A DNA stretch of 33,009 bases from an uncultured Erysipelotrichaceae bacterium (GCA_902793635.1 CADBEA010000024.1:1-33009), one strand, 5' to 3'. Positions 22,824-31,506 are shown, counted from the stretch's first letter. Notes: generated by a model from the sequence alone, not told the origin. Program-made: numbers and translations.

Positions 22824-25298
22824 TTATTTCTGTTCCTTCAATGAAGTATTTTGCAGATCATAGTATGCAGACTTCTGCTTTTCTGAGCAATCAGGTTCTT
22901 TTGCAACGTCTGTTTTCGGCTCGATCTTTTCTTCCTTCACATAAAATGCAGCAGTACTCTGCTCTTTCACCTTTGCTGAGTGCCTCAGGTCGAAATACGG
23001 TACATGTTTCATTTGCCGGCTTACCGCAATATCCCCCTTTGGCATATCCGGATAGAAACAGTAGTCCCGGTATCCCAGTAGCCTTGTCAGAACCGGATTC
23101 TTACGCAGCTGAATAATCAGTGCTTCACCCATGGACAGTTTCGACAGCCGCTCAGTCGATATGACTGCCCGTTCGTCATATCTGCCCTGTTCTTCGTTCC
23201 AGATCAGTCTCTTCCCTGCTTTTTCAGACACTGTTTTGAGTGTATCCGGATCTCCGCCCATCAGATAGGCAAAGTTCTGCATATTATTCATCAGTGTATG
23301 CGCAACTTCCTTGCCATATCTTCGTTCCAGCTGTGATGTATCCTGGACTGCCAGGGTCAGCCGGAAGCCGGCAGACGCACCAAAGCTGACCATATTATCA
23401 ATGCTTTTGAGGGATGGCATGATACCTGCTTCATCGAAGATGCAGTTCACAGGATATGGCATCCTGCCTCCGCATTCTCTCGCCACAGACATTGCTTCCT
23501 CATACATCTGTTCAATGAACATTGACACAAACGGATAATACGTTGATTTGTCACCGTGGACTATGATGAATACCGCTGTTTTCTTTCTGGCAATATCCTT
23601 CAGATCAAAGGTGGATCGGGAAGTCATCCGCATGACAGATTCACTCATCGTCATCATCCGGCTCTTATCCGAAAAGACAGAGTCAATGGATCCTTTGGTC
23701 GGCCCCGGTGCTGCCGCATACTGTGCCAGGCTGGTAACGGATTTATCTGTCGTATTCCGGTATTTCTTCAGATACTCGGCTAGCAGCGTATTCCCGCGCT
23801 TGTCGACTGCTTCCGCACCGGCCATCGCGACCTGTTTGATGGACTTGAAGTGGATCAGATCCTCCTTAAGCGGCATCTGATCACCGGTGTCCGGATCTGT
23901 TACCGTCTCTTCTAGAAGAAGATTCGCGTATCCGACGATCAGCTCCCCTGCCTGCGAATTCCAGAACCTTCCGTTCGCGTCTTTCTCATCAAACGTCATG
24001 ATGTTGGCGATATCCTGCAAAGCTTCCTGTGCGGCAGATGTATCCAACTGCGGAGCGTCATCCATAATACTGTTGATCTCATTGATGATCCGGTTTCTTT
24101 CTGCATCATCATGTTCAGTTTCCAGCCGGTGATGCAGCTCCTTCAGGTATTCGTCATATTCCCTGTAATAGGCATTCAGACTATCTTTGTGTGTCTTCTG
24201 TGCTTCACGGTATTTGCTGATGGCAATCCCGAGAGGATTCCAGCAGTCTCCCTTCTCCGGATTGATGAAGTCAAGGAAATAGACATCATACCCATCTTCA
24301 ATCAGCTTTTTAACATGTGTCTCCTTCAGTTCACCCTTCGGATCATTAATTACCATGGATTCGCCTGTCATCCGCAGCAGATCGATCATGATGCTGATAA
24401 TACTGTAGGATTTGCCGGCGCGTGTGGTTGCTACGATCATGCTGTGGCAGTCGGCGGCATTCACATACACCCGATTCCTGTAGGTGATGACAGGAAAGCC
24501 ACCTCGCCGTTTCACCGGCTGTCCTCCGATCATATACTTCTGCTTTGTATTCATCTTATGAACGTCAGAAAGCTTCAGTTTAGTAACCAGTCTGTTCCAG
24601 AACCACTTTGGCGGATCGAACACATCATCACAGTAATCCCTCAGATGCATCCGCAGCATCCGCTCTCGCATGATATACGGACTGCATCCGGACCAGTCCT
24701 GATGGATCAGGCTAAACACATAACCGACCATCACAAACATTACTGCCGTAAAACAAAGATGGTACAGTGATCCGATTAGCTCCTGGACTGCAGTCGGATC
24801 AGGACTCGTTCCCTGAATGCTCATAAACCCGAGTTCCCACAATGAACGGATTCCGTAAAACAGCACACAGATGATCTGCCGAACCCCATAAATGGCAAGC
24901 AGCTGACCGATCAGTATCTCCGGTTTCTCATAATCCACATTGCACAGGTGCCCGCTGGAATCGAATTCCAGCCTGGTCAGTCCCTTCTTCGCTTCATGCA
25001 GACGGGCAAGATGTTTATAGTTACGGTGCTCATCCAGGGTCAATGACCTCTTCCTGTTCTTCCCCTTCCTGCTTTTTCGGATGAACTGGTTATAGAAGAT
25101 ATCCAGGATGAAATACAGCGCGATCCCGTTCAGCAACAGGAAGTAATCCCAGTTGCCGGTAAAAAAAAGAAGACCTGCATCAGCACTGAATGCCAGTGTC
25201 CGATACAGGTAAACATATGCCACCTCAATACCCAGCCAGTAAACCACAGCCAGTACAGATAATGACAGCAGGAAAAAGGTAACTGTCTTCTTCACCAT
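22824..25298 (-). CDS. VirD4/TraG-type T4SS coupling protein
   Basis: This 824-residue protein has four predicted membrane segments in its first 200 residues (about 5-32, 50-68, 130-152, 172-200). A VirD4-type ATPase follows, with Walker A ATTRAGKS at 290-297, the NDPKGEL motif at about 318-324, CIFDEAG (Walker B) at 619-625, and the sensor region LAVQDTSQLERRYG. It links the relaxosome to the type IV channel and energises DNA transfer at the membrane. ATG 25298 starts one base after the relaxase stop, so expression is coupled. The C-terminal 40 residues are charged and unconserved, typical of relaxosome-contact tails. It is full length with no frameshift. Confidence 0.93.
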   Translation of the reverse strand: MVKKTVTFFLLSLSVLAVVYWLGIEVAYVYLYRTLAFSADAGLLFFTGNWDYFLLLNGIALYFILDIFYNQFIRKSRKGKNRKRSLTLDEHRNYKHLARLHEAKKGLTRLEFDSSGHLCNVDYEKPEILIGQLLAIYGVRQIICVLFYGIRSLWELGFMSIQGTSPDPTAVQELIGSLYHLCFTAVMFVMVGYVFSLIHQDWSGCSPYIMRERMLRMHLRDYCDDVFDPPKWFWNRLVTKLKLSDVHKMNTKQKYMIGGQPVKRRGGFPVITYRNRVYVNAADCHSMIVATTRAGKSYSIISIMIDLLRMTGESMVINDPKGELKETHVKKLIEDGYDVYFLDFINPEKGDCWNPLGIAISKYREAQKTHKDSLNAYYREYDEYLKELHHRLETEHDDAERNRIINEINSIMDDAPQLDTSAAQEALQDIANIMTFDEKDANGRFWNSQAGELIVGYANLLLEETVTDPDTGDQMPLKEDLIHFKSIKQVAMAGAEAVDKRGNTLLAEYLKKYRNTTDKSVTSLAQYAAAPGPTKGSIDSVFSDKSRMMTMSESVMRMTSRSTFDLKDIARKKTAVFIIVHGDKSTYYPFVSMFIEQMYEEAMSVARECGGRMPYPVNCIFDEAGIMPSLKSIDNMVSFGASAGFRLTLAVQDTSQLERRYGKEVAHTLMNNMQNFAYLMGGDPDTLKTVSEKAGKRLIWNEEQGRYDERAVISTERLSKLSMGEALIIQLRKNPVLTRLLGYRDYCFYPDMPKGDIAVSRQMKHVPYFDLRHSAKVKEQSTAAFYVKEEKIEPKTDVAKEPDCSEKQKSAYYDLQNTSLKEQK

Positions 25299-25299
25299 A

Positions 25300-27081
25300 T
25301 TATCTTGTCCTCCGTGAGAGTGTCTTCTGATTGTTCAGATATACCTCGATCTCATTCTCGATCCTTCCCTGAAGATGATGGATCTTTTCATCGTTATGCA
25401 GATATCCGGATATCTCATTTCCAACAGAGCGGCTTTGAAAATGTCCCCACATTGACCTGGCAACCCTCGCTCTCTGCACCTCATCGAAAGCTTTCGGATT
25501 ATGGCTGTCCAGATAATCAACTGCCGGCTGAAACCCATGAACAGCGGATGAGATCAGACAGCGATACCCTCCTTCTTTATCCCGTTCGGTTCGCTTTCCG
25601 TAAATCATTTCGATGCCCAGCATATACTCGGAGACACCGTCTCCGTTCGCCATACCGGCATAGAGAGCGTTCATCCCTTCAGTAATCTCCTTTCTGGCAA
25701 AACATATCTTAGCCATCAGCGGATAGGAATGTATTGATCCTTCTTCTATGGCTTTCAGGCAATGCATCTTCGCAAGATTCAGATTCCTGCTGGTTCCTTC
25801 TCCGAAGAATTCCATTTGGGCCAGTTTGTGATGAATACAGGCTGCAGTACGAGGATCACAGTCAGAGTTGAGTATTTCCTCATACCGATAGTAAATACCG
25901 TCAAAAATGGCCTTATTCGGCCTCTGAGAGGACTCCAGAGCTTCGCGGTGTTCCTTTCTGAGATCCTCATACTCTTTATGGATCACTTCAGACCTGCCGC
26001 TTCGTTCCTTATCCTCTGTTTCATCCATCCAGCTGACCAGCTGCCTGCCGCTTACCCAGGATCTGTATACCGGACGGTCCTGAAACTTTCGTATCTCTCT
26101 GAGGATGATATTGCCGATCTCAGAGTGCAGCTTCTTCAGTTCTGTCTTTCGGATCGTGCTTTCATCCGCATCATTTTTCATTGCCTGATCCAGCGGGTCC
26201 AATGCGCGGAGATAATCTTCATACGCTTTTTTCAGATGATCCGACTGCAGCAGCTGATCCGTGATCCTGTCAATGCTTTCACGGTATGGAAGTATATTGT
26301 AGGAACCGTACTGCATTCTGCCGGATCTTGGCAAAGCTGCCGCAAGCGCCTTGATACTGTCGATTTTGCTGAAATCAACGGTATGCAGCGCCTCCATCAT
26401 CTCTTCCTTTTCCTGATCCTTCAGCCGGAACTGTGTTTCATAATCATTCCCGGTCAGTTCCCTGATGGTCTCTCTTACCGTCATCTCCTTGGCGATGATC
26501 TGTTTCAGTGTCTTCAGCTGTTTTTCAGTAAATGATCCTTTATCCCGGGTATGGATCTTCTCCATAAAGACAACATGCATATGCGGATGTTTCTTATTGT
26601 TGTGGTAATCCATCCACCAGATCATGTTCTGCGGATCAAAGCCCACTTTTCTGAAAAACTGCGGCAGGATCTTCTCAATCACTGCTGCGTAATCCGCCTG
26701 ATGATACAGGTGATTCTTATGGGCTTCTTCATAGGATTCCATGGAAATTACCATATCCCAGATCAGATCCCCGGGCTTGTTGAAGGCAGCGGATCCTATC
26801 CTTCGCAGTTCTTTTCTCTTTTCCGGAGTCAGTACACCGATCGAGGAGACTGTGGATCCGGATGCCGCTCCTTCTCTTGCGGTATAGCCAATAAAGCCAT
26901 CCTCAAACAGTGTGAGCTGATCCTTGATATTCTCCTCGACCGCATCCTTTCTGCCGGTATAGTCCATATAGCCGTTGTATCCAAAAATCATTTTGTCATT
27001 CATGATTCCCTTGAATCTGGAATTCTTCGGTGCCTGCTTTCCCCATTCAAAGAAACGGATGGTATCAATGATCTTCGGCAT
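25300..27081 (-). CDS. MOBP/MobL-type relaxase with Sel1-like C-terminal repeats
   Basis: The 593-residue protein has a YMDYTGRKDA motif at about 38-47 that probably holds the nicking tyrosine. The metal-binding histidines are in HNNKKHPHMHVVF (His160, His165, His167, His169). This matches the MobL/MobP3 relaxases of Bacillota elements. Residues about 400-550 contain helical Sel1-like repeats (KMHCLKAIEEGSIHSYPLMAKICF, ALYAGMANGDGVSEYMLG in shortened form). The relaxase would cut at oriT and stay bound to the 5' end. It overlaps the upstream 80-residue gene by 17 bp and has only a weak ribosome site, so translation is likely coupled. The nic sequence at 31698-31705 fits a MOBP enzyme. Confidence 0.88.
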   Translation of the reverse strand: MPKIIDTIRFFEWGKQAPKNSRFKGIMNDKMIFGYNGYMDYTGRKDAVEENIKDQLTLFEDGFIGYTAREGAASGSTVSSIGVLTPEKRKELRRIGSAAFNKPGDLIWDMVISMESYEEAHKNHLYHQADYAAVIEKILPQFFRKVGFDPQNMIWWMDYHNNKKHPHMHVVFMEKIHTRDKGSFTEKQLKTLKQIIAKEMTVRETIRELTGNDYETQFRLKDQEKEEMMEALHTVDFSKIDSIKALAAALPRSGRMQYGSYNILPYRESIDRITDQLLQSDHLKKAYEDYLRALDPLDQAMKNDADESTIRKTELKKLHSEIGNIILREIRKFQDRPVYRSWVSGRQLVSWMDETEDKERSGRSEVIHKEYEDLRKEHREALESSQRPNKAIFDGIYYRYEEILNSDCDPRTAACIHHKLAQMEFFGEGTSRNLNLAKMHCLKAIEEGSIHSYPLMAKICFARKEITEGMNALYAGMANGDGVSEYMLGIEMIYGKRTERDKEGGYRCLISSAVHGFQPAVDYLDSHNPKAFDEVQRARVARSMWGHFQSRSVGNEISGYLHNDEKIHHLQGRIENEIEVYLNNQKTLSRRTR

Positions 27082-27307
27082 TCACGTCTTCTTTCTCCCC
27101 ACTGCCGTTCAGTTCATTCTCAAGAAGACTCATCTTGCGCTGAAACTCTTCTTCGATCCTAACCGCCTGACGAAGACTCCTTTCCAGCAGGATCTTCTCT
27201 TTCCTGCGTTCCTCAAGTTCCTGTTTATTTAAAGCCATCTCTGCATTCAGTTCTTCGATCCGCGCCGTTGTCTTTTTCAGACGTCTGGCAATATCCTCGC
27301 TGTTCAT
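27065..27307 (-). CDS. Small coiled-coil protein, probable relaxosome accessory
   Basis: Almost the whole 80-residue protein is one charged amphipathic helix (residues about 3-68) with heptad-like leucines and many Glu/Lys/Arg. No catalytic motif or membrane segment is seen and I cannot name the family. It begins within an ATGA overlap with the upstream gene's stop and overlaps the relaxase start, so it is made in step with the relaxase. Small coiled-coil proteins in this position often help relaxase loading, which is an inference from context. Confidence 0.75.
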   Translation of the reverse strand: MNSEDIARRLKKTTARIEELNAEMALNKQELEERRKEKILLERSLRQAVRIEEEFQRKMSLLENELNGSGEKEDVNAEDH

Positions 27308-27618
27308 ATGATCCAGCCCTCCTCATATACAAGCTCATCATCATTCAGATATTCGATCCTGACCGGTTCTTTTTCACCGTTCTGCATCGGGACCAGTTCT
27401 CTGCGGAGTTCATCTATAATTCCAGAATCGGCTTTGTTCAAAAAGCCTCCGATAAAGGATTTTGCCAGCAGATTATCCATCAGATCCGTCACGACGGTCT
27501 CATTCCACCGGTTGGTCATGATAAAAGACGCGATATTCTCTATCGTTCCTTCAAAAAAGACAGCGTCGCCGTGATAACCGTTGCTGTCATATACATATCC
27601 AATTACAGTTTCCTTCAT
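27304..27618 (-). CDS. Hypothetical protein of the transfer operon
   Basis: I took ATG 27618 (104 residues) because it forms an ATGA overlap with the stop of the PcfJ-like gene. The longer in-frame extension is just that gene in another frame. The protein looks like a small alpha/beta domain starting ETVIGYVYDSNGYHGDAVFF, with an acidic C-terminus (LNDDELVYEEGWII). I do not recognise it. It sits between the PcfJ-like protein and the relaxase accessory, with four-base overlaps on both sides. Confidence 0.72.
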   Translation of the reverse strand: MKETVIGYVYDSNGYHGDAVFFEGTIENIASFIMTNRWNETVVTDLMDNLLAKSFIGGFLNKADSGIIDELRRELVPMQNGEKEPVRIEYLNDDELVYEEGWII

Positions 27619-29438
27619 ACACCACCCAGGACATATGCGTTCTGTCCTGCCACATAATCTTCTATACACTGTCGCATCGCATCCTGAACCATTGGATGAT
27701 CCTTCCGGTAGTCTTCCATCCATTCCTCAATCAGATCGTAGTCACTGACTTCCAGCAGATGATCGTATTCCAGTTCCTCCGCTATCTTCTGCAGCTGCGG
27801 TACAAGATTATCTCCATGATCCGGCAACTCAACAGATCTCTCAGCTTTGGGGCAATTTGCCCCAAGCATCTCCTGAATACTATGGAAATGATTCTTTTTC
27901 TTCTCCTGGATCAGCCCCATCCACCGGTCCAAGAAGTCCGACTGCGCCTTATCGTGTACCGGCTGATTGAATGCCAGGTATTTCTGACGGATCACGTCAC
28001 ACTCCGGATTGATTTCAACCGTGATCAGAGATTTTTCGGGATGTGCTGTTTCTCTCATGACATAGATCAGTGACTGATGGTTGAGGATCCTCTGTCCATA
28101 GGAACCAACGCAGTTGCGCTGTTGCTTCGCCTCATCGATCAGATCTGTGTGATTCCGGATACCGCGAATAAAGAAAACATCTTCCGAATAATCATTCTCC
28201 GAAAGATATTCACAGGCATGTTCCATTTTCTTTTCCATGATCTCATCGCGCTTCTCACGGATCGTCCTTGCGGTCACATCGTGTTCCCGTTTCAGGCTGT
28301 CCGAATCAATGCGTGGTTTGATTTCAAGCTGTTCACACATCGTCAGGTAATCATTCAGCAGCGGGAACGCTTCTCTGGCAGTGATTGCCTGAAAGGTATC
28401 CAGTCTCTGCAGATAGTTCATCAGTGTACTCCACGTAAAGACAGGTTTCCCCTCATATTTCCGGTTCAGGATGGAATTTACGGTCTTCATGTCTTCGGCA
28501 TCGAAATGTGCCCAGTATGCCTGCTGTATCGTATCCTTTGACAGTTTTCCGGTCTTGGCCATTTTCCGGTACACATCCCATATATCCAGATCCGTTTCAC
28601 CACGAAGCGTCGTATAGACATCCTTGGAAGTCTTGAAGATATTCTTTAGCTTTGTTCCGGGCTGTGTCAGACGGTTAAACGCGTCGATCTCCTTAGACTG
28701 TCTCCAGAACCCGCGGATCCCGCTCTCCGCAAAGTCATAACCTGCTTTCACCAGCTGCTCCAGCTGCGGACAGGTAAAGAAATACAGCGGATTCACACAG
28801 TCATACTGTTTTGCGGTTTCCTTTGCATAGGGATTCGTCTTCTCCAGGATCTCCCATAGCTTCAACTGACTGTTCAGCAGCATGTACGAGCCCGGTTCCG
28901 GATACTTGGCATACACCTTCCATTTGCTGGTCTCCAGTTTCTGCAAGGTGATCGGCTGATCAAAATCGATCAGTTTTCCATCATCATAGTCTCTGGTTGC
29001 CTGATAAGAGACATACAGCATGGAATTGAAATGAAGTGTGATCTTGTTTGACCACGGCACACCGTTCTCATCCACGTAAATTATTACGGTCGAAAGATCC
29101 TTCTGCGAAGAAGGCAGTTCAAGACAGTTCATCTCTGATCTTGTTCTTCTTTCAGATACCATCAATCGATTCTTTATAGCTACTGCACACACATTGGATC
29201 TCCATCCGGCTGGGATTCGGATCAGCGGTTCCGGATCCGTAATTCCCTTCAGTCTTGCGGCATGTGTGAAGAAGTCTTCAAGCGTGCTGCTGTTAATCAG
29301 ATTCATCAATGCATCCGGTGGATTCGTTGATTCAGGATCCGCTACACCTTTCAGCACGGATTTGCCAAGCTTGTTCATCTCCTTTGGGGAATCACTCAAG
29401 ATATCAAACAGCGATAACTGTTCTCCAAGTTGTGTCAT
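27615..29438 (-). CDS. PcfJ-like protein of conjugative elements
   Basis: I preferred ATG 29438 (607 residues) since GGTGAAG lies six bases upstream; an ATG four codons earlier is possible. A helical N-terminal half is followed by the PcfJ-type domain around 420-520, with QQRNCVGSYGQRILNHQSLIY in outline, a MRETAHPEKSLITVEI strand and a QKYLAFNQPV segment. PcfJ is encoded with the relaxase in enterococcal pCF10, but its biochemical role is not established. The 15-bp element palindrome lies inside this gene near residue 525 and is translated as GANCPK. It heads the operon continuing through the relaxase and coupling protein, with an ATGA overlap to the next gene. Confidence 0.78.
   Translation of the reverse strand: MTQLGEQLSLFDILSDSPKEMNKLGKSVLKGVADPESTNPPDALMNLINSSTLEDFFTHAARLKGITDPEPLIRIPAGWRSNVCAVAIKNRLMVSERRTRSEMNCLELPSSQKDLSTVIIYVDENGVPWSNKITLHFNSMLYVSYQATRDYDDGKLIDFDQPITLQKLETSKWKVYAKYPEPGSYMLLNSQLKLWEILEKTNPYAKETAKQYDCVNPLYFFTCPQLEQLVKAGYDFAESGIRGFWRQSKEIDAFNRLTQPGTKLKNIFKTSKDVYTTLRGETDLDIWDVYRKMAKTGKLSKDTIQQAYWAHFDAEDMKTVNSILNRKYEGKPVFTWSTLMNYLQRLDTFQAITAREAFPLLNDYLTMCEQLEIKPRIDSDSLKREHDVTARTIREKRDEIMEKKMEHACEYLSENDYSEDVFFIRGIRNHTDLIDEAKQQRNCVGSYGQRILNHQSLIYVMRETAHPEKSLITVEINPECDVIRQKYLAFNQPVHDKAQSDFLDRWMGLIQEKKKNHFHSIQEMLGANCPKAERSVELPDHGDNLVPQLQKIAEELEYDHLLEVSDYDLIEEWMEDYRKDHPMVQDAMRQCIEDYVAGQNAYVLGGV
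27849..27863. repeat. Element palindrome copy 2 (inside the PcfJ-like gene)
   Basis: GGGGCAATTTGCCCC, the inverse-centre form. It is in frame within the coding region between the PcfJ-type domain and the C-terminal tail. Confidence 0.9.
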
Positions 29439-29452
29439 TATCTTCACCATTA

Positions 29453-29491
29453 AAGGGAATGCACATTCATTTCACTGAAGTACATTCCCTT
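29453..29491 (-). promoter_or_regulatory. Leader hairpin before the PcfJ-like operon
   Basis: AAGGGAATGTAC and GTGCATTCCCTT (minus strand) can form a 12-bp stem with one G-U or mismatch around a 15-nt loop, ending just before the start region of the PcfJ-like gene. It may control operon expression; a T run for termination is lacking. Confidence 0.45.
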
Positions 29492-29505
29492 CCCTTTCGG
29501 TCATC

Positions 29506-29565
29506 ACTGCAGATTATTACTCCTGCCTCTGTGGGTTTCATCCAACACTGGCAGGAATCTGCAGT
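29506..29565. repeat. Large two-part hairpin between cargo and transfer operon
   Basis: ACTGCAGATT (29506-29515) pairs perfectly with AATCTGCAGT (29556-29565), and CCTGCC (29522-29527) pairs with GGCAGG (29550-29555). On the right the arms are contiguous; on the left six bases bulge out. The inner loop can form a further five-pair stem. It lies within the 172 bp between the SDR stop and the PcfJ-like start, where no gene is seen. Confidence 0.6.
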
Positions 29566-29585
29566 CATGCCATCATTTCTTCTTT

Positions 29586-29600
29586 GGGGCAAATTGCCCC
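29586..29600. repeat. Element palindrome copy 3 (left flank of cargo)
   Basis: GGGGCAAATTGCCCC, 10 bp after the SDR stop codon. It is in opposite centre orientation to the copy at 31026, so the SDR/TetR pair is bounded by an inverted pair. Confidence 0.9.
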
Positions 29601-29610
29601 ATAAGTCATT

Positions 29611-30366
29611 TTATTTTCCCGCACAGAATCCACTGTCAACCGGAATAACTGTTCCATTGATGAAGGAAGAATCTTCTTCAAACAGGAACGCCACAACTCT
29701 GCCGATCTCCCATGGCATGCCAAGCCTTCCTGCGGGGTTAGAAGCGGCCCATTGTGCATAGATCTCCGGAGCTGTCTCCTTATACGGAGCCACAAGCTCT
29801 GTTTCAATCGTACCGGGAGCTACAGCATTAACAGTGATATTCTGCTTTGCCATATCCAAGGCAACACCCTTTGTCAGACCAACAATGGCGTGCTTACATG
29901 CGTTATACAGTGCCATACCGGTCGAACCTAACAGGCCTGCTCCGGAAGTCGTATACACGATCCTGCCAAACCCGTTTTCTTTCATCATCTTGATCTCTTC
30001 GATCGTGCAGATCATGTGGCATTTCACGAGGATACCAAGTTCTTTGTCGATCTCATCTTCCGTCACTTCTTCGAAAGACTTCGGCAGGATTCCAAAACCG
30101 GCATTGTTGAACGCACAATCCAGTTTCCCAAATGTATCCTTTACATACTGAAAACTCTCGATAATCTCTTTTGAGTCAAACAGATTACAGTGTCTGTAAT
30201 ATGTCTTTCCCCCGATGGAGTTTGCTTCTGCAATAACATCATCAGCTTTTTCATCCTGAATATCGAAGATGACTGTTGTATAGCCTCTTTTGGCAAGTTC
30301 CATTACTGTTCCTTTGCCGATACCGCTTAATCCGCCTGTAACTACTGTAACTCTATTGTTTTCCAT
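29611..30366 (-). CDS. Cargo short-chain dehydrogenase/reductase
   Basis: The 251-residue classical SDR has TGGLSGIG at 10-17, NNAG at 87-90, catalytic Ser141 and YNACK with Tyr154/Lys158. The PGTIETEL block follows and a C-terminal GTVIPVDSGF is the usual strand before the end. Asp35 at the end of strand two suggests NAD(H). The substrate is unknown. ATG 30366 follows AGAGG. It is divergent from a TetR-family regulator with a perfect palindrome between them, so it is most likely the target of that regulator. It is unrelated in detail to the chromosomal SDR at 74-835. Confidence 0.92.
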   Translation of the reverse strand: MENNRVTVVTGGLSGIGKGTVMELAKRGYTTVIFDIQDEKADDVIAEANSIGGKTYYRHCNLFDSKEIIESFQYVKDTFGKLDCAFNNAGFGILPKSFEEVTEDEIDKELGILVKCHMICTIEEIKMMKENGFGRIVYTTSGAGLLGSTGMALYNACKHAIVGLTKGVALDMAKQNITVNAVAPGTIETELVAPYKETAPEIYAQWAASNPAGRLGMPWEIGRVVAFLFEEDSSFINGTVIPVDSGFCAGK

Positions 30367-30392
30367 TTTTCTCTACCTCTTTGCCAATACAA

Positions 30393-30411
30393 TATCAACA
30401 TATTGTTGATA
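30393..30411. promoter_or_regulatory. Palindromic operator between SDR and TetR genes
   Basis: TATCAACATATTGTTGATA is a perfect 8-bp inverted repeat with a 3-bp centre; one more flanking A/T pair extends it. It lies in the 108-bp divergent intergenic region, 27 bp from the SDR start, and a half-site (TATCAAC) recurs near 30449. It is the probable site of the adjacent TetR-family protein. Confidence 0.65.
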
Positions 30412-30474
30412 TAATAACCATCAGTTAAGATTATTTGGCTTGTTTATCAACGCTTTGAAAGGAAATGTCGATTT

Positions 30475-31020
30475 ATGGAAAACAGACGATCAAAAATCAC
30501 AAAGAAAATGATCAAGGACGCACTGACCGAGCTTCTGGAAAAAGAAGAACTCCGATTCATCTCTGTTCGCATGCTGTGCGAACTGGCAGATCTGAACCGC
30601 AGCACTTTTTATCTTCATTACGAAACAATGGATGACCTGTTGGCAGAGTATACAGAAGATCTGATGAAAAATGTATGGACAAGTGATTCCATAAATCTGA
30701 GTGAGAAAGACTATCAGAAAACACTAAAATATATTTTAGATCATCAAGCTTCCTATAAAGCACTATTGAAATCCGGACTTTATCACAGATATATTCTTTC
30801 AGAATACGGAAAAATAGATTTTGAAAATAATGCAGCCCTAAAGAACACCGACCAAGAAGCCTTTATGCTGATGAGCTCTTACGCAGTATCCGGTATGGAG
30901 CAGATGATATTGTATGTTTTAGAACACCCCGAAATCTCTGTTTCAGCAGAGGAACTGGCAAGAGTTATGTATCAAATGAATGCTTTTAGCTATAAACAGA
31001 TTCAAGTACTTTCGCGCTGA
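30475..31020 (+). CDS. TetR/AcrR-family transcriptional regulator
   Basis: The 181-residue protein has an N-terminal helix-turn-helix of TetR type at about 8-55, with ISVRMLCELADLNRSTFYLHY spanning helices 2-3 and the conserved FYxHY. A helical ligand-binding C-terminal domain follows, resembling the TetR_C_8 type common in Bacillota. The gene is visibly more AT-rich than its neighbours, suggesting separate acquisition. It is divergent from the SDR gene and ends six bases before palindrome copy 4. It probably represses the SDR gene and itself; the inducer is unknown. Confidence 0.88.
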   Translation: MENRRSKITKKMIKDALTELLEKEELRFISVRMLCELADLNRSTFYLHYETMDDLLAEYTEDLMKNVWTSDSINLSEKDYQKTLKYILDHQASYKALLKSGLYHRYILSEYGKIDFENNAALKNTDQEAFMLMSSYAVSGMEQMILYVLEHPEISVSAEELARVMYQMNAFSYKQIQVLSR

Positions 31021-31025
31021 TATAT

Positions 31026-31040
31026 GGGGCAATTTGCCCC
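31026..31040. repeat. Element palindrome copy 4 (right flank of cargo)
   Basis: GGGGCAATTTGCCCC, five bases after the TetR stop and seven bases from the end of the convergent ribbon-helix-helix gene. Confidence 0.9.
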
Positions 31041-31047
31041 AAGCCTG

Positions 31048-31506
31048 TCATCCGATGATCGTCTCCGATTCATTCTCCGGCTGGATCACCTTCAACTCCC
31101 GTGCCACCTTCTCCGGGATCAGCAGATCCCATGGCATCGTCATGTACAGCAGATTCTCCACACCATCCCTTGCCCGGTCAATGTTCAATCCCTTGCACAG
31201 CAGTCTCATATATTCCCTGGACTCCCTCGACAGCATGTTGATGGTATTGTTCGAACGGATCAGTGCCGACATGTATTTCCGGAACACATGTTCAATCACC
31301 TTTTCCAGTCGCTGCATATACGGATCGCTCCACTGGTCCGCCAGCATCGCCAGATAATAACTCTCGATCGCCTCATTGATGATCTCGGATCTGCCTTTTG
31401 CTTTTCTGTTCATCTTCTCCGCCTTTTCCGTATCCATCTCCTGCAGATGCTTCAGCATGCTCCTGACATCCTCATTGATCCTGAAGGCTATGACTTCCCT
31501 TGCCAT
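31048..31506 (-). CDS. Ribbon-helix-helix protein, probable oriT-binding accessory factor
   Basis: I chose ATG 31506 (152 residues); the longer frame would translate the palindrome and has no better ribosome site. The N-terminus REVIAFRINEDVRSMLKHLQ fits a beta-strand plus helix of the MetJ/Arc fold, completed by the GRSEIINEAIESYY helix at about 40-53. The C-terminal 90 residues are helical and unknown. Its gene lies directly beside the predicted oriT, transcribed away from it, the arrangement of NikA/TraJ/MobC-like accessory proteins that bind the oriT repeat arm. The GTAATAC repeats upstream are candidate sites for autoregulation. Confidence 0.72.
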   Translation of the reverse strand: MAREVIAFRINEDVRSMLKHLQEMDTEKAEKMNRKAKGRSEIINEAIESYYLAMLADQWSDPYMQRLEKVIEHVFRKYMSALIRSNNTINMLSRESREYMRLLCKGLNIDRARDGVENLLYMTMPWDLLIPEKVARELKVIQPENESETIIG

